Positions 46,718-59,373 of a stretch of DNA of 64,000 nucleotides are shown here, piece by piece (position 1 is the stretch's first letter; every line of letters begins with the position of its first letter). Origin of the DNA: Trematomus loennbergii (Eukaryota; Chordata; Actinopteri; Perciformes; Nototheniidae); NCBI GenBank assembly GCA_012861695.1, contig JAAOOA010001109.1:1-64000 (forward strand), written 5' to 3'. The notes under the pieces were generated by a model. That model saw nothing but the letters and a program-made list of their open reading frames with translations, had not been told where the DNA came from and ran no database searches. The position numbers and the translations under genes are program-made.

Positions 46718-49454
46718 TAAACAAGTCAGTTAATTCAAAATGTTTTGCCTCTTTAAACTAATTCAGTTATATTTATATAAATTATAAATAAATATATATT
46801 CTAGCTGATATCTTTAGGTTAAAAAAAATTACCCTATTCACCTGTAGTGTCTCGCCTTAAATTCAATCCTTGTATCCCTCATTTGCGTTTTAAGAGCAAT
46901 GGGACGTCACGTGAAGCGACGTCCGTTTGAATACATTTTTAGCTCGTCATCGTCTCGTCTGAGTCATGTAAAAAAGGTCGTTGACGAACATTTTTCGTCA
47001 TAGTTTTCGTTGACGAAATTAACACTGCACTACTTGCACTCAGTCAGTCAGACAGTTCAATGTCAGTGAGTTTTTTTTTTGCTCAAGTCAGTAAGGCATC
47101 TATCACAGACTTTAAGATCCCTCACAAGTGCAAATACTTAGTTTTTAAGTCAATTAATTTGTCATTCAGCACAGAAACAACCTGATACACTACTTCCAGT
47201 ATAATTCAATGAACACACATTGAAATATAACCTTTGACCTCATTCACACAGTACAACTGAAGTATTCTTAGACATATTGTGTGTGTTGGGACGTGCTATG
47301 AGATTGCACATTTGTTCACTGTCTCATAGCATATTTTAGTTTACTCAGTGCAGACAGGTTGTATTGAATCTTGCAGACACTGCCCTTATTTAACCTCTTA
47401 TTCCTCGAGCCAATCCCTATTAGAGAACGTGCTATTCAAGCATTGTGTCGCTAACAGGTGAAGGTATGTCACCATTGAGGCGAGACACTGTTGTTGTAAA
47501 ACATTGTTTTTTCATTGGTTGTCAGTTTTGAAAGTTTGGGCTCTTTTGATTCCTACCTCAAAATGAGTTTCACTCCCATCTGTACTCTGAGTGGTTTGTT
47601 CATATATCATCAATAGCCAGATTTATAGACTGATTATTGATGATTGCGTTAAGGATTATAACATCTGTTTCCCTAAAAAACATGTGGAGAATAGATTTTT
47701 CTTAAAGGCTGCTGACAGTTTTCTGGATTTATGTAGTGGTACAAACCCATATCAAAACTCCCTCTGTAAAAACCTTTGACTCTAATAAGTCGACAATAAA
47801 ACAAGAATGTGATCCTGGTTTTAACCAGTGTACACATTTCTGTGTTGTTTCTGTATGTGTTAGTATATTTAAAGATAACATTTCAGAAGACGTGTACTGT
47901 AATAAAAAACAAAGTCATGATGTGAGTGAAACATTTTTAATTGTAATATTATTCACCATCCACCTCTTTAAAAATAATGACATTTCAAATGATAAGCTCT
48001 ATCGTATAAACAGGGCATTAATAAAATAGACTTTACAAGCATATTTCATGCAATTTTAATATTTAAAAAACCCTTTATTTACCTCCCAGTCAGACGGGAC
48101 GTTTGCAGTGAGTTAGTCTCACCTGTACAGGCAGTGCTGGAGTGTGTTCAAGGTGAAGAATGAGATCATAATCATTAGAAGCAGTCCAACCAGTCAGACC
48201 GCTCACACTGACACAGGCTGCAGCCATCAGACACTTAGATTAGCTTAGTTTAGCATATATACTAGGAAAAGGGGGAACATAGTGAGTGACAAAATACACA
48301 TTTAAGTGTACTTGATATATCTCTGTACAAAAACTGAAATGTAAAAAAATTTGGCAACTTGTTTTGGTCCCAGTCAAGAAATAGCCCGACCCATAATCCC
48401 CTGTTAAACGTCTTATTGATGTTTTTACTCCTCTGATTTGGTATGGATTAAACAAACTGGATTCAGAGCTGCTGATAGGTGGATTTTGTTACCTTTGGAC
48501 AGGCTGGCTTTGTCTTCCCCTGTTTCCAGTCTTTATGCTAAGCTAAGCTAACCAGTTGATGGCCTTATTTCTAACAAACATATACAGCAATCTTAATATC
48601 TATGATGATCCAAGAGGGTTTTAAATAGTTTATAAAGCTTCAGAAGAACCAAATCTATCAGACAAATGTAGTTAAGTAGAAATGGAAATAGTTAAGTACA
48701 TTTTTTTAAGCTACTTTCCCTAAGTTGAGAACTAGTGAAAACTGTACTTCAGTAAGTACATTTAAAAAACACAAAAAATAACATTCTTTGTTCCTTTTTT
48801 TTAATCCATTGAGGCTTTGTTCAAACTTTACAAGCAGTGTGCAGAGAGGTGGACGAAATACAATTAACATAACACAACAGCTGAGATGTAACATTTACAT
48901 TTCCCTGGTTTGTGAAACCACTGCAGCCTAATGTTTAATGATCAGGTATTGTTGATTTCCAATAACTGTCAATACATTTTGTACCAATATACTGTAATTC
49001 AAATAATCATGAACTCCCCTTTAAAAACACCAGAGACCCATCATTTTCCCTCAATTGAAAATTATAAAATAAATGTATATATACAGTATTTTACTAATGA
49101 AAAAGGAGTGCATTACTTCCACTAGTAATGTGTGCAAGTATGAAACACTTTTTGAACACACAATTCTGAGACAATAAATACTTTTCTTGTCCCCCTGACA
49201 TATAAAGAAGTGGCAAAGTTTATTTCTGAGTAAATAGTTTTCTGATCACTTCAAGTCATGACGGCAGGTAGTGCATCCGTAGAATAAACTAGAGTACATT
49301 AGAACATACTCATAGTATGTATGCGTCTCATCAAGGTGAACCATATGTGATCAGATTCTGAAAAATTAACAATGTGTACAATGTACTTCCCCAGTTGAAT
49401 ACATTTATTACATTTAGTGAGAGTGAATCTTTCTGAAGAAAACAAATGGTTGTT
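46718..49454. other. TRIM C 3' flank, duplicated block
   Basis: No supported gene. It matches 12126-12338 and then 13055-16350 of unit 0, without the 759-bp MITE. Confidence 0.7.
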
Positions 49455-51069
49455 CTACTCAGTGTGATTGACAGGAGAGATGATCAGAGGGGCAGAGTTT
49501 TTACCACCATATTAAGACTGGGACCAAAGTATGGGTAGAGTTTCTCTTTGAAGCAGCAGCCAGTGAAGGAGTAGATCAGAGCTGCAGCATCAACATCATA
49601 AAAGGAGACCCTCCTCATAATCCACAAACACCCCCACCTTCTCAGGCTGAGACTTCAGAGAGAGACGGACTGAAGGACAGCATGCTTTGTACTCATTTTC
49701 ATTCCTCAACCATATCGTCCAGTAACCTTCTGAGGAGACATGTGATCTGTCCCTTCCTGTTGATCGACTCTCTGACCACTCCTAAATCCACTCAGTCTTC
49801 CCTTTAACCTGAACCTCGTAATAAATCTTCCTGAAGAGAAACTCTGCTTTGCTAAGACACAGCACAATAATCAAATCTCTCTGGATTGTTTGGGAGATTC
49901 TTCTTCACATCACCAAGTTTACTTGTTTTCCATCATCAGACAGGATGAGTCAGGATTGCTGTATCAGGATCAAGAGTCACCTCCACCTCATACTGCTGGA
50001 CCCTCTTCAGCTCAAGCAGCTTCTTCATCTGTTTACTGAGCGTCTCCTCCAGCTGAGTCACAGCTCTCCTCACAGTCCCCTCATATGAAGGTGGACGGAC
50101 CCTGACTTCTGTCCAGTTCTTGGTGGGTGGAGCAGCGTTCAGGGACGTGAAGCTTTGGAGGAGGTGGAGCTGGTCTTCAGAGCGTGACAGCTGCTCCACC
50201 TCAGAGCTTCTCTTCTTCAGCTCAGAGATTTCCTGTTCCAGCTCTTTGATGAAGCCTTCAGCCTGTTCCTCTGTCTCTCTCTGCTTCTCTTTGATCGTGT
50301 CGATGAGCTCGGCCTGGCTTCTCTCAACAGACTCCTTCAGAGCGGTGAAGACCTGAACACCATCTGCTATCTCTCTGTCTGCTCCTTCCTTACTGAGCTC
50401 CACTGAGCGATTCATCTCCTGAATCTTCAGTCGTCTCTTCTGGATCATCTGCTGAATTTCAGCCTCTGTCTTCCCCAGCTCAGCCTTCTTTCCTTCATAT
50501 CTTCTTTCAGAGGAACAACATCATGTGTCTTGTGGTCTGAAACAGTGCAGAGCATGCAGACACACACCTGGTCGGTCTTACAGAACAGCTCCAGCAGTTT
50601 ATCGTGCTTCACACACATCCTGCTTTCCAGGTTCTCCTCAGGGTCGATCAGCTGATGTTTTCAGACGTGAAGCTGTCAGTGAGGCTCCAGGTGAGTCTCA
50701 CAGTAGGAGGCCAGACACACCAGGCAGGACTTCAGGGCCTTCAGTCTGGTTCCAGTGCAGACGTCACAGGGAACTTCTCCTGGTTTGACAACTTGTTGCT
50801 CTGAGCTGCTGCTGCTGGCTTTCTGTTGAGCTGACTGTCTGAACTGAGCAGCCATCTCAGAGATGAAAGTGTTGACCAGCATCAGGCCTTGTGTGGAATA
50901 ACCTTTTACAGTTAGGACACTGATAGGGACTTTAGCATCCCAGTGTTGAGAGATGCAGGCTTTACAGAAGTTGTGTCCACATGGTGTGCTGACTGGATCA
51001 TGAACACATCCAGACAGATGGAGCACAGAAACTGATCTTCAGTCACCGAAATGAAGCAGACATGTCTCT
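49455..51069 (-). pseudogene. TRIM C: btr-like gene, most degraded copy
   Basis: The start ATG at 51063 is followed within 12 codons by a frame shift (a lost base in the CTGGTG of the other copies). The RING core PCGHNFCKACISQHWD and its last cysteines (QCPNCK-like) are present in other frames. B-box1-like cysteines and MAAQFRQ are open at 51026-50676. B-box2 lies in a separate short stretch, and the coiled coil is open at 50448-49936 with three residues deleted in LLEVEL. PRY-SPRY motifs follow to the expected stop at 49457-49455, with several breaks. The 5' intron is enlarged by a partial duplication and a hAT element. Confidence 0.78.
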
Positions 51070-51123
51070 CTGGGGACAAAAGTTTGAACAAAACACAACT
51101 GTAATTACATATTCTCTATTTGC

Positions 51124-51480
51124 CAGTTCATAGAGTCCTACTATGAACCCAGACATTTAAACTACCCCAATCTGTTATATAACATAACACCAGATCCCTT
51201 GCTTTGGAGAGTCCAGAACACATCTAATATTTAGATTCTACTTTGTTTAATAAAGTCGATTATAAAGATGTTTTCAAATACAGGAAATATGAAAATAAGT
51301 ATAAGCTAATGCTAGCTTTGGCTGTGTGACTACCCGATTTGCATTGTGCATGCGCGAGATTGTCCGCCATATTGGACAGCTACATACGGCAACCCAAATA
51401 GGACATTATTCTCTATTTGCCAGTTCATAGAGTCCTACTATGAACCCGGAAATGTAAACTACCCCAATGTTTTATGTTAG
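51124..51480. repeat. Partial direct duplication in the TRIM C 5' intron
   Basis: CCAGTTCATAGAGTCCTACT occurs at 51123 and 51420. Between them lie a truncated intron copy and a foreign piece (GCATTGTGCATGCGCGAGAT...). The other units have a single copy. Confidence 0.65.
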
Positions 51481-51865
51481 AAATGACATACATAGACCAA
51501 AACAACCAAAAACCTTTACGTTTTTTGTCTATAAGAATTTAAATTCAAGTTCAAATGAAATCTGGAAAATCATAGCAGCATTCAGTTTAAACTCTAAGAA
51601 ACACAATGTGTAAGCTCTAATACTGTTGGGGATTTTGCCGTTGTTGAACAGAGGAGTGAAACCTCCTGCTGAGCATCACTGAAGTTAATACTAGTTGTTA
51701 AAAAACAGTAAACGTTATCAGCTTCAAAAGGCAGACAGCAGTTACTACAGAAACAGGTTCAAAGCTCAAGGCTATTTACCACAGTGTGTACAAAGAAATT
51801 ATATAAGATGAAATATCTAATTGTCATGCTTTTTATAAGATAAACTTGTAACATAACACCAGATC

Positions 51866-53120
51866 CAGTGGCGGCTGGTGGAAAATATTTTAGGTGGGGC
51901 TGTGGAAATGGTGATCAAACAATACTAGAGGGGTCCGGGGGGATGCTCCCCCGGTAATTTTTTTATGATGAAATATGAGAAGACTGATCAATACCTCCAT
52001 AACTTCAGTGTGGTTAGCTATGAATCTTCCAAAACTTCCAAACCCTTGTCCTGGACATAGTTTCTACAGCATAAACTGTGCAACAGTACAGTAGGCCCAC
52101 ACAAACTGCAGACACCGGGGCTTTGGGAACACTGATTTAATTCCCATTTAACCTGTTAAGGGGCTTTTTTCCCCCGTTTTTTTTCTCACGAAACTGTAAT
52201 AAACTATTCATGTGTCCTACTCAGAGGAAAAGCATCTAACTGATGATATGAACCATGTTTACCGAAACAAAACACAAGTCTCACAAGAAGCGTCTAAATG
52301 AGCCCTGAGCGAAAAAATGCTAACGCACTCTAGGTATAAATCAATCGATATGCTTATCGGATATGCACAAACAAGCTTACAAGCTGAGATTCCACATATT
52401 CTAGAAATATAAGTATCATCACTGAGCGATCAGAACTCGCGACAGGGGAAGCAAATCCAGACATCACACGACGTAGCTTTCGGTAGCAAAACATGGAGAT
52501 ATGCTCACCTTTTGCAGAATAACAATTCTGATCAAAACGAGAAAAACGCAGCTGAAGGTTAATCCATAGGTTAATCCAATGTGTCTGTCACTTTGAAAAA
52601 TGATTGATGATCCATAATTCCATTTTTATGTCAAAAACTGAGTTTTCATTAGCTGTAGCTTCCAGAGTGTATGACAGCTTCCTGTTTTGTCTCCTTGGAT
52701 ACGAGTCCAAACAACTCACAGACTGCACCGGGTCTGTCATATTTGACGACGCTGATTGGCTGAAATTATGTTTTCGCGGCATAGTTTACACGTTACAGAT
52801 AGCAACAGTCAGCTGCTAGTGGCTGCTGCTGCACTGGTTGAGGGCTCCTCTCTTAGCGCCCAGACGAGAGAAGGTACACGGGCAAGGCCAGGCAGGAAAC
52901 ATGTGACTTATCAGTAACTTTAGACATCGTAACACAATTTTAAACGAGATTTTATTGTAGATTATACATTTTACTGATACCAATTATATAATTTTACCTT
53001 GTTCATTAAAAATAAAAATAAAAATATATATATTTTTTTAATATATATATATTTTTTATTTTTTAATATGGGAAGAGGTGGGGCGGCGCCCCTAGCGCCC
53101 CTATGGACCGGCCGCCACTG
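51866..53120. mobile_element. Non-autonomous hAT element, 1255 bp
   Basis: Ends CAGTGGCGGCTGG and CCGGCCGCCACTG are inverted repeats with one mismatch. The 8-bp duplication ACCAGATC flanks both sides (51858-51865, 53121-53128). The other units have an uninterrupted ACACCAGATCCCTTGC. No transposase domain was recognised; a 71-codon frame near 52604 has no known features. Confidence 0.88.
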
Positions 53121-53452
53121 ACCAGATCCCTTGCTTTGGAGAGTCCAGAACAAATCTAATATTTAGATTCTACTTTGTTTAATAGAGTCGATTATAAAAA
53201 TGTTTTCAAATACAGGAAATATGAAAATTAGCATTAGCTAATGCTAGCTTTGACTGTATGCTCTCTAACCTAACTTAACCAGAGTTTACATTGTATATGT
53301 GGCTGTTGCTAATGTAAATGTTGAGGTTTATATCTTAACTGACACATTTATATTGTACAATATTCTTTAAAACTGATGTAATACAGTCAGTTTCTGATTT
53401 TAATCCAACTTTGACTAATATTTAGTAAGTGATGTGTCTGTAGTGTACTCAC

Positions 53453-53570
53453 CAGTGTTTGCAGAGTCCTGCTGTGTTGTTGATAAAAAGCTGCTGGATT
53501 CAGTTGAGTGTTTCTTCAGAGAAACAGAGACTTGTCTCGGCTGCTGCTCTGCTGTCGCTCAGACAAACTT
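53453..53570 (-). other. Predicted 5' untranslated exon of TRIM C
   Basis: Donor GTGAGT with GT at 53452-53451; the outer end is approximate. Confidence 0.5.
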
Positions 53571-53580
53571 CAGCTTTGAT

Positions 53581-53598
53581 TTCTGGGAAATTGAAACT
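53581..53598 (-). promoter_or_regulatory. ISRE plus GAS upstream of TRIM C
   Basis: GGGAAATTGAAACT at 53585-53598 and TTCTGGGAA at 53581-53589. The ISRE is intact although the gene body is badly degraded and gramd4 is absent from this unit. Confidence 0.58.
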
Positions 53599-53745
53599 GT
53601 TCTCTTACAGTGTGGTCCCACCTATCAGTGGCAGTTTGCAAAGAGGCAGTGGAGGAAGAACTATTGAGGCTTGTTATTTAACTTTGTGACGATGCATTTT
53701 ACAGCTGATCCAAGAGGCTTTTCAAATAGTGTATTGAGCATAAGT

Positions 53746-54965
53746 ATAGGAAAAGGGGGGAAATAGTGAGTGACAAAATACACATTTAAGTGTACTTAAT
53801 ATATCTCTGTACGAAAACTGAAATGTAAAAACAATTTGGCAACTTGTTTTGGTCCCAGCCAAGAAATAGCCCGACCCATAATCCCCTGTTAAACGTCTTA
53901 TTGATGTTTTTACTCCTCTGATTTGGTATGGATTAAACAAACTGGATTCAGAGCTGCTGATAGGTGGATTTTGTTACCTTTGGACAGGCTGGCTTTGTCT
54001 TCCCCTGTTTCCAGTCTTTATGCTAAGCTAAGCTAACCAGTTGATGGCCTTATTTCTAACAAACATATACAGCAATCTTAATATCTATGATCAGCTGATC
54101 CAAGAGGGTTTTAAATAGTTTATAAAGCTTCAGAAGAACCAAATCTATCAGACAAATGTAGTTAAGTAGAAATGGAAATAGTTAAGTACATTTTTTTAAG
54201 CTACTTTCCCTAAATTGAGAACTAGTGAAAACTGTACTTCAGTAAGTACATTTAAAAAAACACAAAAATAACATTCTTTGTTCCTTTTTTTTAATCCATT
54301 GAGGCTTTGTTCAAACTTTACAAGCAGTGTGCAGAGAGGTGGACGAAATACAATTAACATAACACAACAGACAGCTGAGATGTAACATTTAATTTCCCTG
54401 TTTGTTAAACCACTGCAGCCTAATGTTTAATGATCAGATATTGTTGATTCTCCAAGTAACTGTAAATACATTTTGTACCAATATACTATAATTCAATAAT
54501 CAATCCTGAACTTCCCCTTTAAAACACACCAGAGACCCATCATTTTCCCCTCAATTGAAAATTATAAAAAAATATATATACAGTATTTTACTAATGAAAA
54601 AGGAGTGCATTACTTCCACTAGTAATGTCTGCAAGTATGAAACACTTTTTGAACACACAATTCTGAGACAATAAATACTTTTCTTGTCCCCCTGACATAT
54701 AAAGAAGTGGTAAAAGTTTATTTCTGAGTAAATAGTTTTCTGATCACTTCAAGTCATGACGGCAGGAAGTGCAATCCGTAGAATAAACTAGAGTACATTA
54801 GAACATACTCATCAGTATTTTATGTGTTTTTATGCGTCTCATCAAGGTGAACCATATGTGATCAGATTCTGAAAATTAACAATGTGTACAATGTACTTCC
54901 CCAGTTGAATACATTTATTACATTTAGTGAGAGTGAATCTTTCTGTAGAAAATCAAATGGTTGTT
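53746..54965. other. Unit 3 deletion junction and TRIM D 3' flank
   Basis: At about 53746 the gramd4-side flank (GTGTATTGAGCATAAGTA) switches directly to the TRIM 3' flank (TAGGAAAAGGGGGGAAATAG). The gramd4 exon, minisatellite and downstream block are thus missing. No gene in this stretch. Confidence 0.75.
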
Positions 54966-56588
54966 CTACTCAGTGTGATTGACAGGAGAGATGATCAGAG
55001 GGGCAGAGTTTTTACCACCATCATTAAGATGGGACTAAAGTATGGGTAGAGTTTCTCTTTGAAGCAGCAGCCAGTGAAGGAGTAGATCAGAGCTGCAGCA
55101 TCAACATCATAAAAGGAGACCAGACCCTCCTCATAATCCACAAACACCCCCACCTTCTCAGGCTGAGACTTCAGAGAGAGACGGACTGAGGAAGCAAAGC
55201 TTGTACTCATTTTCATTCCTCAACACTATCACCAGTAACCTTCTGAGGAGACAGTGAGATCTTCCCTTCCTGTTGATCGACTCTCTGGCCACTCCTAAAT
55301 CCCACCAGTCTTCCCTTTAACCTGAACCTCGTAATAAAATCTTCCTGAAGAGAAACTCTGCTTTGCTAAGACACAGACAAGATCAAATCTCTCTGGATTG
55401 TCTGGGAGATTCTTCTCACATCACCATGTTTAACTTGTTTTCCATCATCAGACAGGATGAGTTGGATGTGCTGTATCAGGATCAAGAGTCACCTCCACCT
55501 CATACTGCTGGACCCTCTTCAGCTCCACCTCAAGCAGCTTCTTCATCTGTTTACTGAGCGTCTCCTCCAGCTGAGTCACAGCTCTCCCACAGTCCCCTCA
55601 TATGAAGGTGGACGGACCCTGACTTCTGTCCAGTTCTTGGTGGGTGGAGCAGCGTTCAGGGACGTGAAGCTTTGGAGGAGGTGGAGCTGGTCTTCAGAGC
55701 GTGACAGCTGCTCCACCTCAGAGCTTCTCTTCTTCAGCTCAGAGATTTCCTGTTCCAGCTCTTTGATGAAGCCTTCAGCCTGTTCCTCTGTCTCTCTCTG
55801 CTTCTCTTTGATGGTGTCGATGAGCTCGGCCTGGCTTCTCTCAACAGACTCCTTCAGAGCGGTGAAGACCTGAACACCATCTGCTATCTCTCTGTCTGCT
55901 CCTTCCTTACTGAGCTCCACTGAGCGATTCATCTCCTGAATCTTCAGTCGTCTCTTCTGGATCATCTGCTGAATTTCAGCCTCTGTCTTCCCCAGCTCAG
56001 CCTTCTTTCCTTCATATCCTTCTTTCAGAGGAACAACATCATGTGTCTTGTGGTCTAAAACAGTGCAGAGCATGCAGACACACACCTGGTCGGTCTTACA
56101 GAACAGCTCCAGCAGTTTATCGTGCTTCACACACATCCTGCTTTCCAGGTTCTCCTCAGGGTCGATCAGCTGATGTTTTTGAGCCTGCATTGTCAGGTGA
56201 GGCTCCAGGTGAGTCTCACAGTAGGAGGCCAGACACACCAGGCAGGACTTCAGGGCCTTCAGTCTGGTTCCAGTGCAGACGTCACAGGGAACTTCTCCTG
56301 GTTTGACAACTTGTTGCTCTGAGCTGCTGCTGCTGGCTTTCTGTTGAGCTGACTGTCTGAACTGAGCAGCCATCTCAGAGATGAAAGTGTTGACCAGCAG
56401 CTCAGGCTTTATGTTGAAAACTTTTTACAGTTGGGACACTGACTCGGGACATTTCTGTCCCAGTGTTCAGAGATGCAGGCTTTACAGAAGTTGTGTCCAC
56501 ATGGTGGTGACTGGATCAGTGAACACATCCAGACAGATGGAGCACAGAAACTGATCTTCAGTCAGCAGACATGAGCAGACATGTCTCT
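54966..56588 (-). pseudogene. TRIM D: btr-like gene, longest intact B-box/coiled-coil frame
   Basis: ATG at 56582; expected stop TAG at 54968-54966. The RING is shifted early, and again by a lost G before the GTTTTCAACAT stretch. From an internal Met at 56373 a 265-codon frame holds B-box1-like residues C30, C33, C44, C47, C52 and H55. It continues with a consensus B-box2 (C81, H84, C92, D95, C100, C103, H108, H111) and the coiled coil to about residue 250, ending early at a two-base deletion (55576). PRY-SPRY motifs follow in other frames, including an open 73-codon stretch (55216-54995) with [20 protein letters not shown]. It could be a TRIM E3 ligase with assembly errors or a recent pseudogene. 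Confidence 0.8.
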
Positions 56589-57488
56589 CTGGGACAAAAG
56601 TTGAAAAAAACACAACTGTAATTACATATTCTCTATTTGCCAGTTCATAGAGTCCTACTTTGAACCCGAAAATGTAAACTACCCCAATTTTTTATGTTAG
56701 AAATGACATACATAGACCAATGACAACCAAAAACATTTAGTTTAATTAAAATTAAAGTTAAAATGAAATCTGTTAAATCATAGCAGCATTCGGTCAGTAC
56801 ACTGTTATTGTTAAATGTTTAAAGAATCTCTCTGTTTGTTAATATTATAAATAAATCTGGAAAATCATAGCAGCATTCGGTTTAAACTCTAAGAAACACA
56901 ATGTGTAAGCTCTAATACTGTTGGGGGATTTTGCCATTGTTGAACAGAGGAGTGAAACCTCCTGCTGAGCATCACTGAAGTTAATACTAGTTGTTAAAAA
57001 ACAGTAAACGTTATCAGCTTCAAAAGGCAGACAGCAGTTACTACAGAAACAGGTTCAAAGATCAAGGCTACTACCACAGTGTGTACAAATGATATAAGAT
57101 GAAATATCTAATTGTCATGCCTTTTATAAGATAAACTTGTAACATAACACCAGATCCCTTGCTTTGGAGAGTCCAGAACAAATCTAATATATAGATTCTA
57201 CTTTGTTTAATAGAGTCAATTATAAAGATGTTTTCAAATACAGGAAATATGAAAATAAGTATAAGCTAATGCTAGCTTTGACTGTATGCTCTCTTACCTA
57301 ACTTAACCAGAGTTTACATTGTATTGTTGGCTGTAGCTAATGTAAAAGTTGAGGTTTATATCTTAACTGACACATTCGTATAGTATAATATTCTTTATAT
57401 GGTAAAATGGATGTAATACAGTCAGATTCTGATTTTAATCCAACTTTGACTAAATATTTAGTAAGTGATGTGTCTGTAGTGTACTCAC

Positions 57489-57605
57489 CAGTGTTTGCAG
57501 AGTCCTGCTGTGTTGTTGATAAAAAGCTTCTGGATTCAGTTGAGTGTTTCTTCAGAGAAACAGAGACTTGTCTCGGCTGCTGCTCTGCTGTCGCTCAGAC
57601 AAACA
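57489..57605 (-). other. Predicted 5' untranslated exon of TRIM D
   Basis: Donor CACTG|GTGAGTAC with GT at 57488-57487; the outer end is approximate. Confidence 0.5.
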
Positions 57606-57616
57606 TCAGCTTTCAT

Positions 57617-57634
57617 TTCCGGGAAATTGAAACT
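57617..57634 (-). promoter_or_regulatory. ISRE plus GAS upstream of TRIM D
   Basis: GGGAAATTGAAACT at 57621-57634 and TTCCGGGAA at 57617-57625; 605 bp from the divergent gramd4 ATG at 58239. Confidence 0.6.
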
Positions 57635-58176
57635 CTTCTCTTACAATGTGGTCCCACCTCTCAGTGGCAGTTTGCCAAGAGGGAGTGGAGGAAGAACTAT
57701 TGAGGCTTGTTATTTAACTTATTTACAGCTGATCCAAGAGGCTTTTCAAATAGTGTATTGAGCATAAGTAGGAATATGTTCTCAATACATAAAGGACATC
57801 TCTTTACACATCTGGAGATTTATAGCTATATTTCACAACGCTGTGTTATGGTCCCTGTTTAAGAGCAGCTGGTGAAACACTTCCTCCTCCCTGAACAGAC
57901 TGTTTGAAAATGGGTCACGTGATTGTTGACTCACATTCAGGTCAGTCTTTAGTTTATATTACAACAGATTCATTTTTATTCACCTGTAGTTTTGGGTGTT
58001 TGGACAAATTACAGCTTTAACGTGTGTCAGATGAACTGATGTTGATTCTGTTCAGTTGTATTCTTTGATATGTAGTTAAACAAATATATATTTATGTTGC
58101 AATATCAAAATGTATCCTAGGAACTTTAATATAATAATAATAACAATAATAATGATGTGTTCCTGTCCTCCTTCAG

Positions 58177-58419
58177 TCTCTGCAGCGCTGCCGGCAGTCA
58201 TGTTCAGGTAGAGAATGACCGGCTAAACGGCGGCCACCATGCGGAAACATCTGGAAAGGATCCGTTTCCGGGGCCAGAGACGGGACGAGTTCCCGGATCT
58301 GGCCGATTCTCCCAACACCTCCGACACAGAGAGCAACGAGGAGGTCGTGAGCAGACCTCGAGTCTCCGCCAGATATTCAGAGGAGCTGAGGGAGGTGGAG
58401 GGGGCAGAGTGACGCTCAG
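58177..58419 (+). pseudogene. gramd4: gramd4 first coding exon, unit 4 (frameshifted)
   Basis: ATG at 58239; MRKHLERIRFRGQRRDEF is intact. A two-base deletion near the end (GGGGGCAGAGTGA) creates a stop before the donor (CAG|GTACAC at 58419/58420). An Asp before SEEL is changed to Tyr. No later gramd4 exon is in the unit. Confidence 0.8.
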
Positions 58420-58487
58420 GTACACAAACACACACAATATCAACCAGGAGTTTAGAAAGAAACAAGTTCTGACCCTGAACTTTAAAG

Positions 58488-59206
58488 AGGACATCAGGTG
58501 TATATCAGTATGTGGTGTCTCTACTTTAAAGAGTCCTCTCCTACTGATGTTCAGGTGTATATCAGTATTTAGTATCTCTACTTTAAAGAGTCCTCTCCTG
58601 CTGATGTTCAGGTGTATATCAGTATTTAGTGTCTCTACTTAAAGAGTCCTCTCCTGCTGATGTTCAGGTGTATATCAGTATGTAGTGTCTCTCCTTTAAA
58701 GAGTCCTCTCTACTGATGTTCAGGTGTATATCAGTATTTAGTACCTCTACTTTAAAGAGTCCTCTCCTGCTGATGTTCAGGTGTATATCAGTATGTAGTG
58801 TCTCTACTTTAAAGAGTCCTCTCCTGCTGATATTCAGGTGTATATCAGTATGTACTGTCTTTACTTTAAAGAGTCTCTCCTGCTGATGTTCAGGTGTATA
58901 TCAGTAGGTGGTGTCTCTACTTAAAGAGTCCTCTCCTACTGATGTTCAGGTGTATATCAGTATTTAGTACCTCTACTTTAAAGAGTCCTCTCCTGCTGAT
59001 GTTCAGGTGTATATCAGTATTTAGTGTCTCTACTTTAAAGAGTCCTCTCCTGCTGATGTTCAGGTGTATATCAGTATGTAGTGTCTCTACTTTAAAGAGT
59101 CCTCTCCTGCTGATGTTCAGGTGTATATCAGTATGAAGTGTCTCTACTTTAAAGAGTCCTCTCCTGCTGATGTTCAGGTGTATATCAGTATGTGGTGTCT
59201 CTACCA
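58488..59206 (+). repeat. 57-bp minisatellite, unit 4
   Basis: About thirteen units, some with single-base deletions that break the open frame present in the other arrays. Confidence 0.9.
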
Positions 59207-59212
59207 GCGCCG

Positions 59213-59272
<60 letters not shown>

Positions 59273-59308
59273 CAACACACACACACAACACACACACCAC
59301 ACACACAC

Positions 59309-59348
<40 letters not shown>

Positions 59349-59373
59349 ACACACACACACCACCACACACACA
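59213..59373. repeat. Interrupted (CA)n microsatellite, unit 4
   Basis: About 160 bp of CA broken by repeated CCA, ACA and CAT changes, unlike the pure unit 2 tract. Confidence 0.95.
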
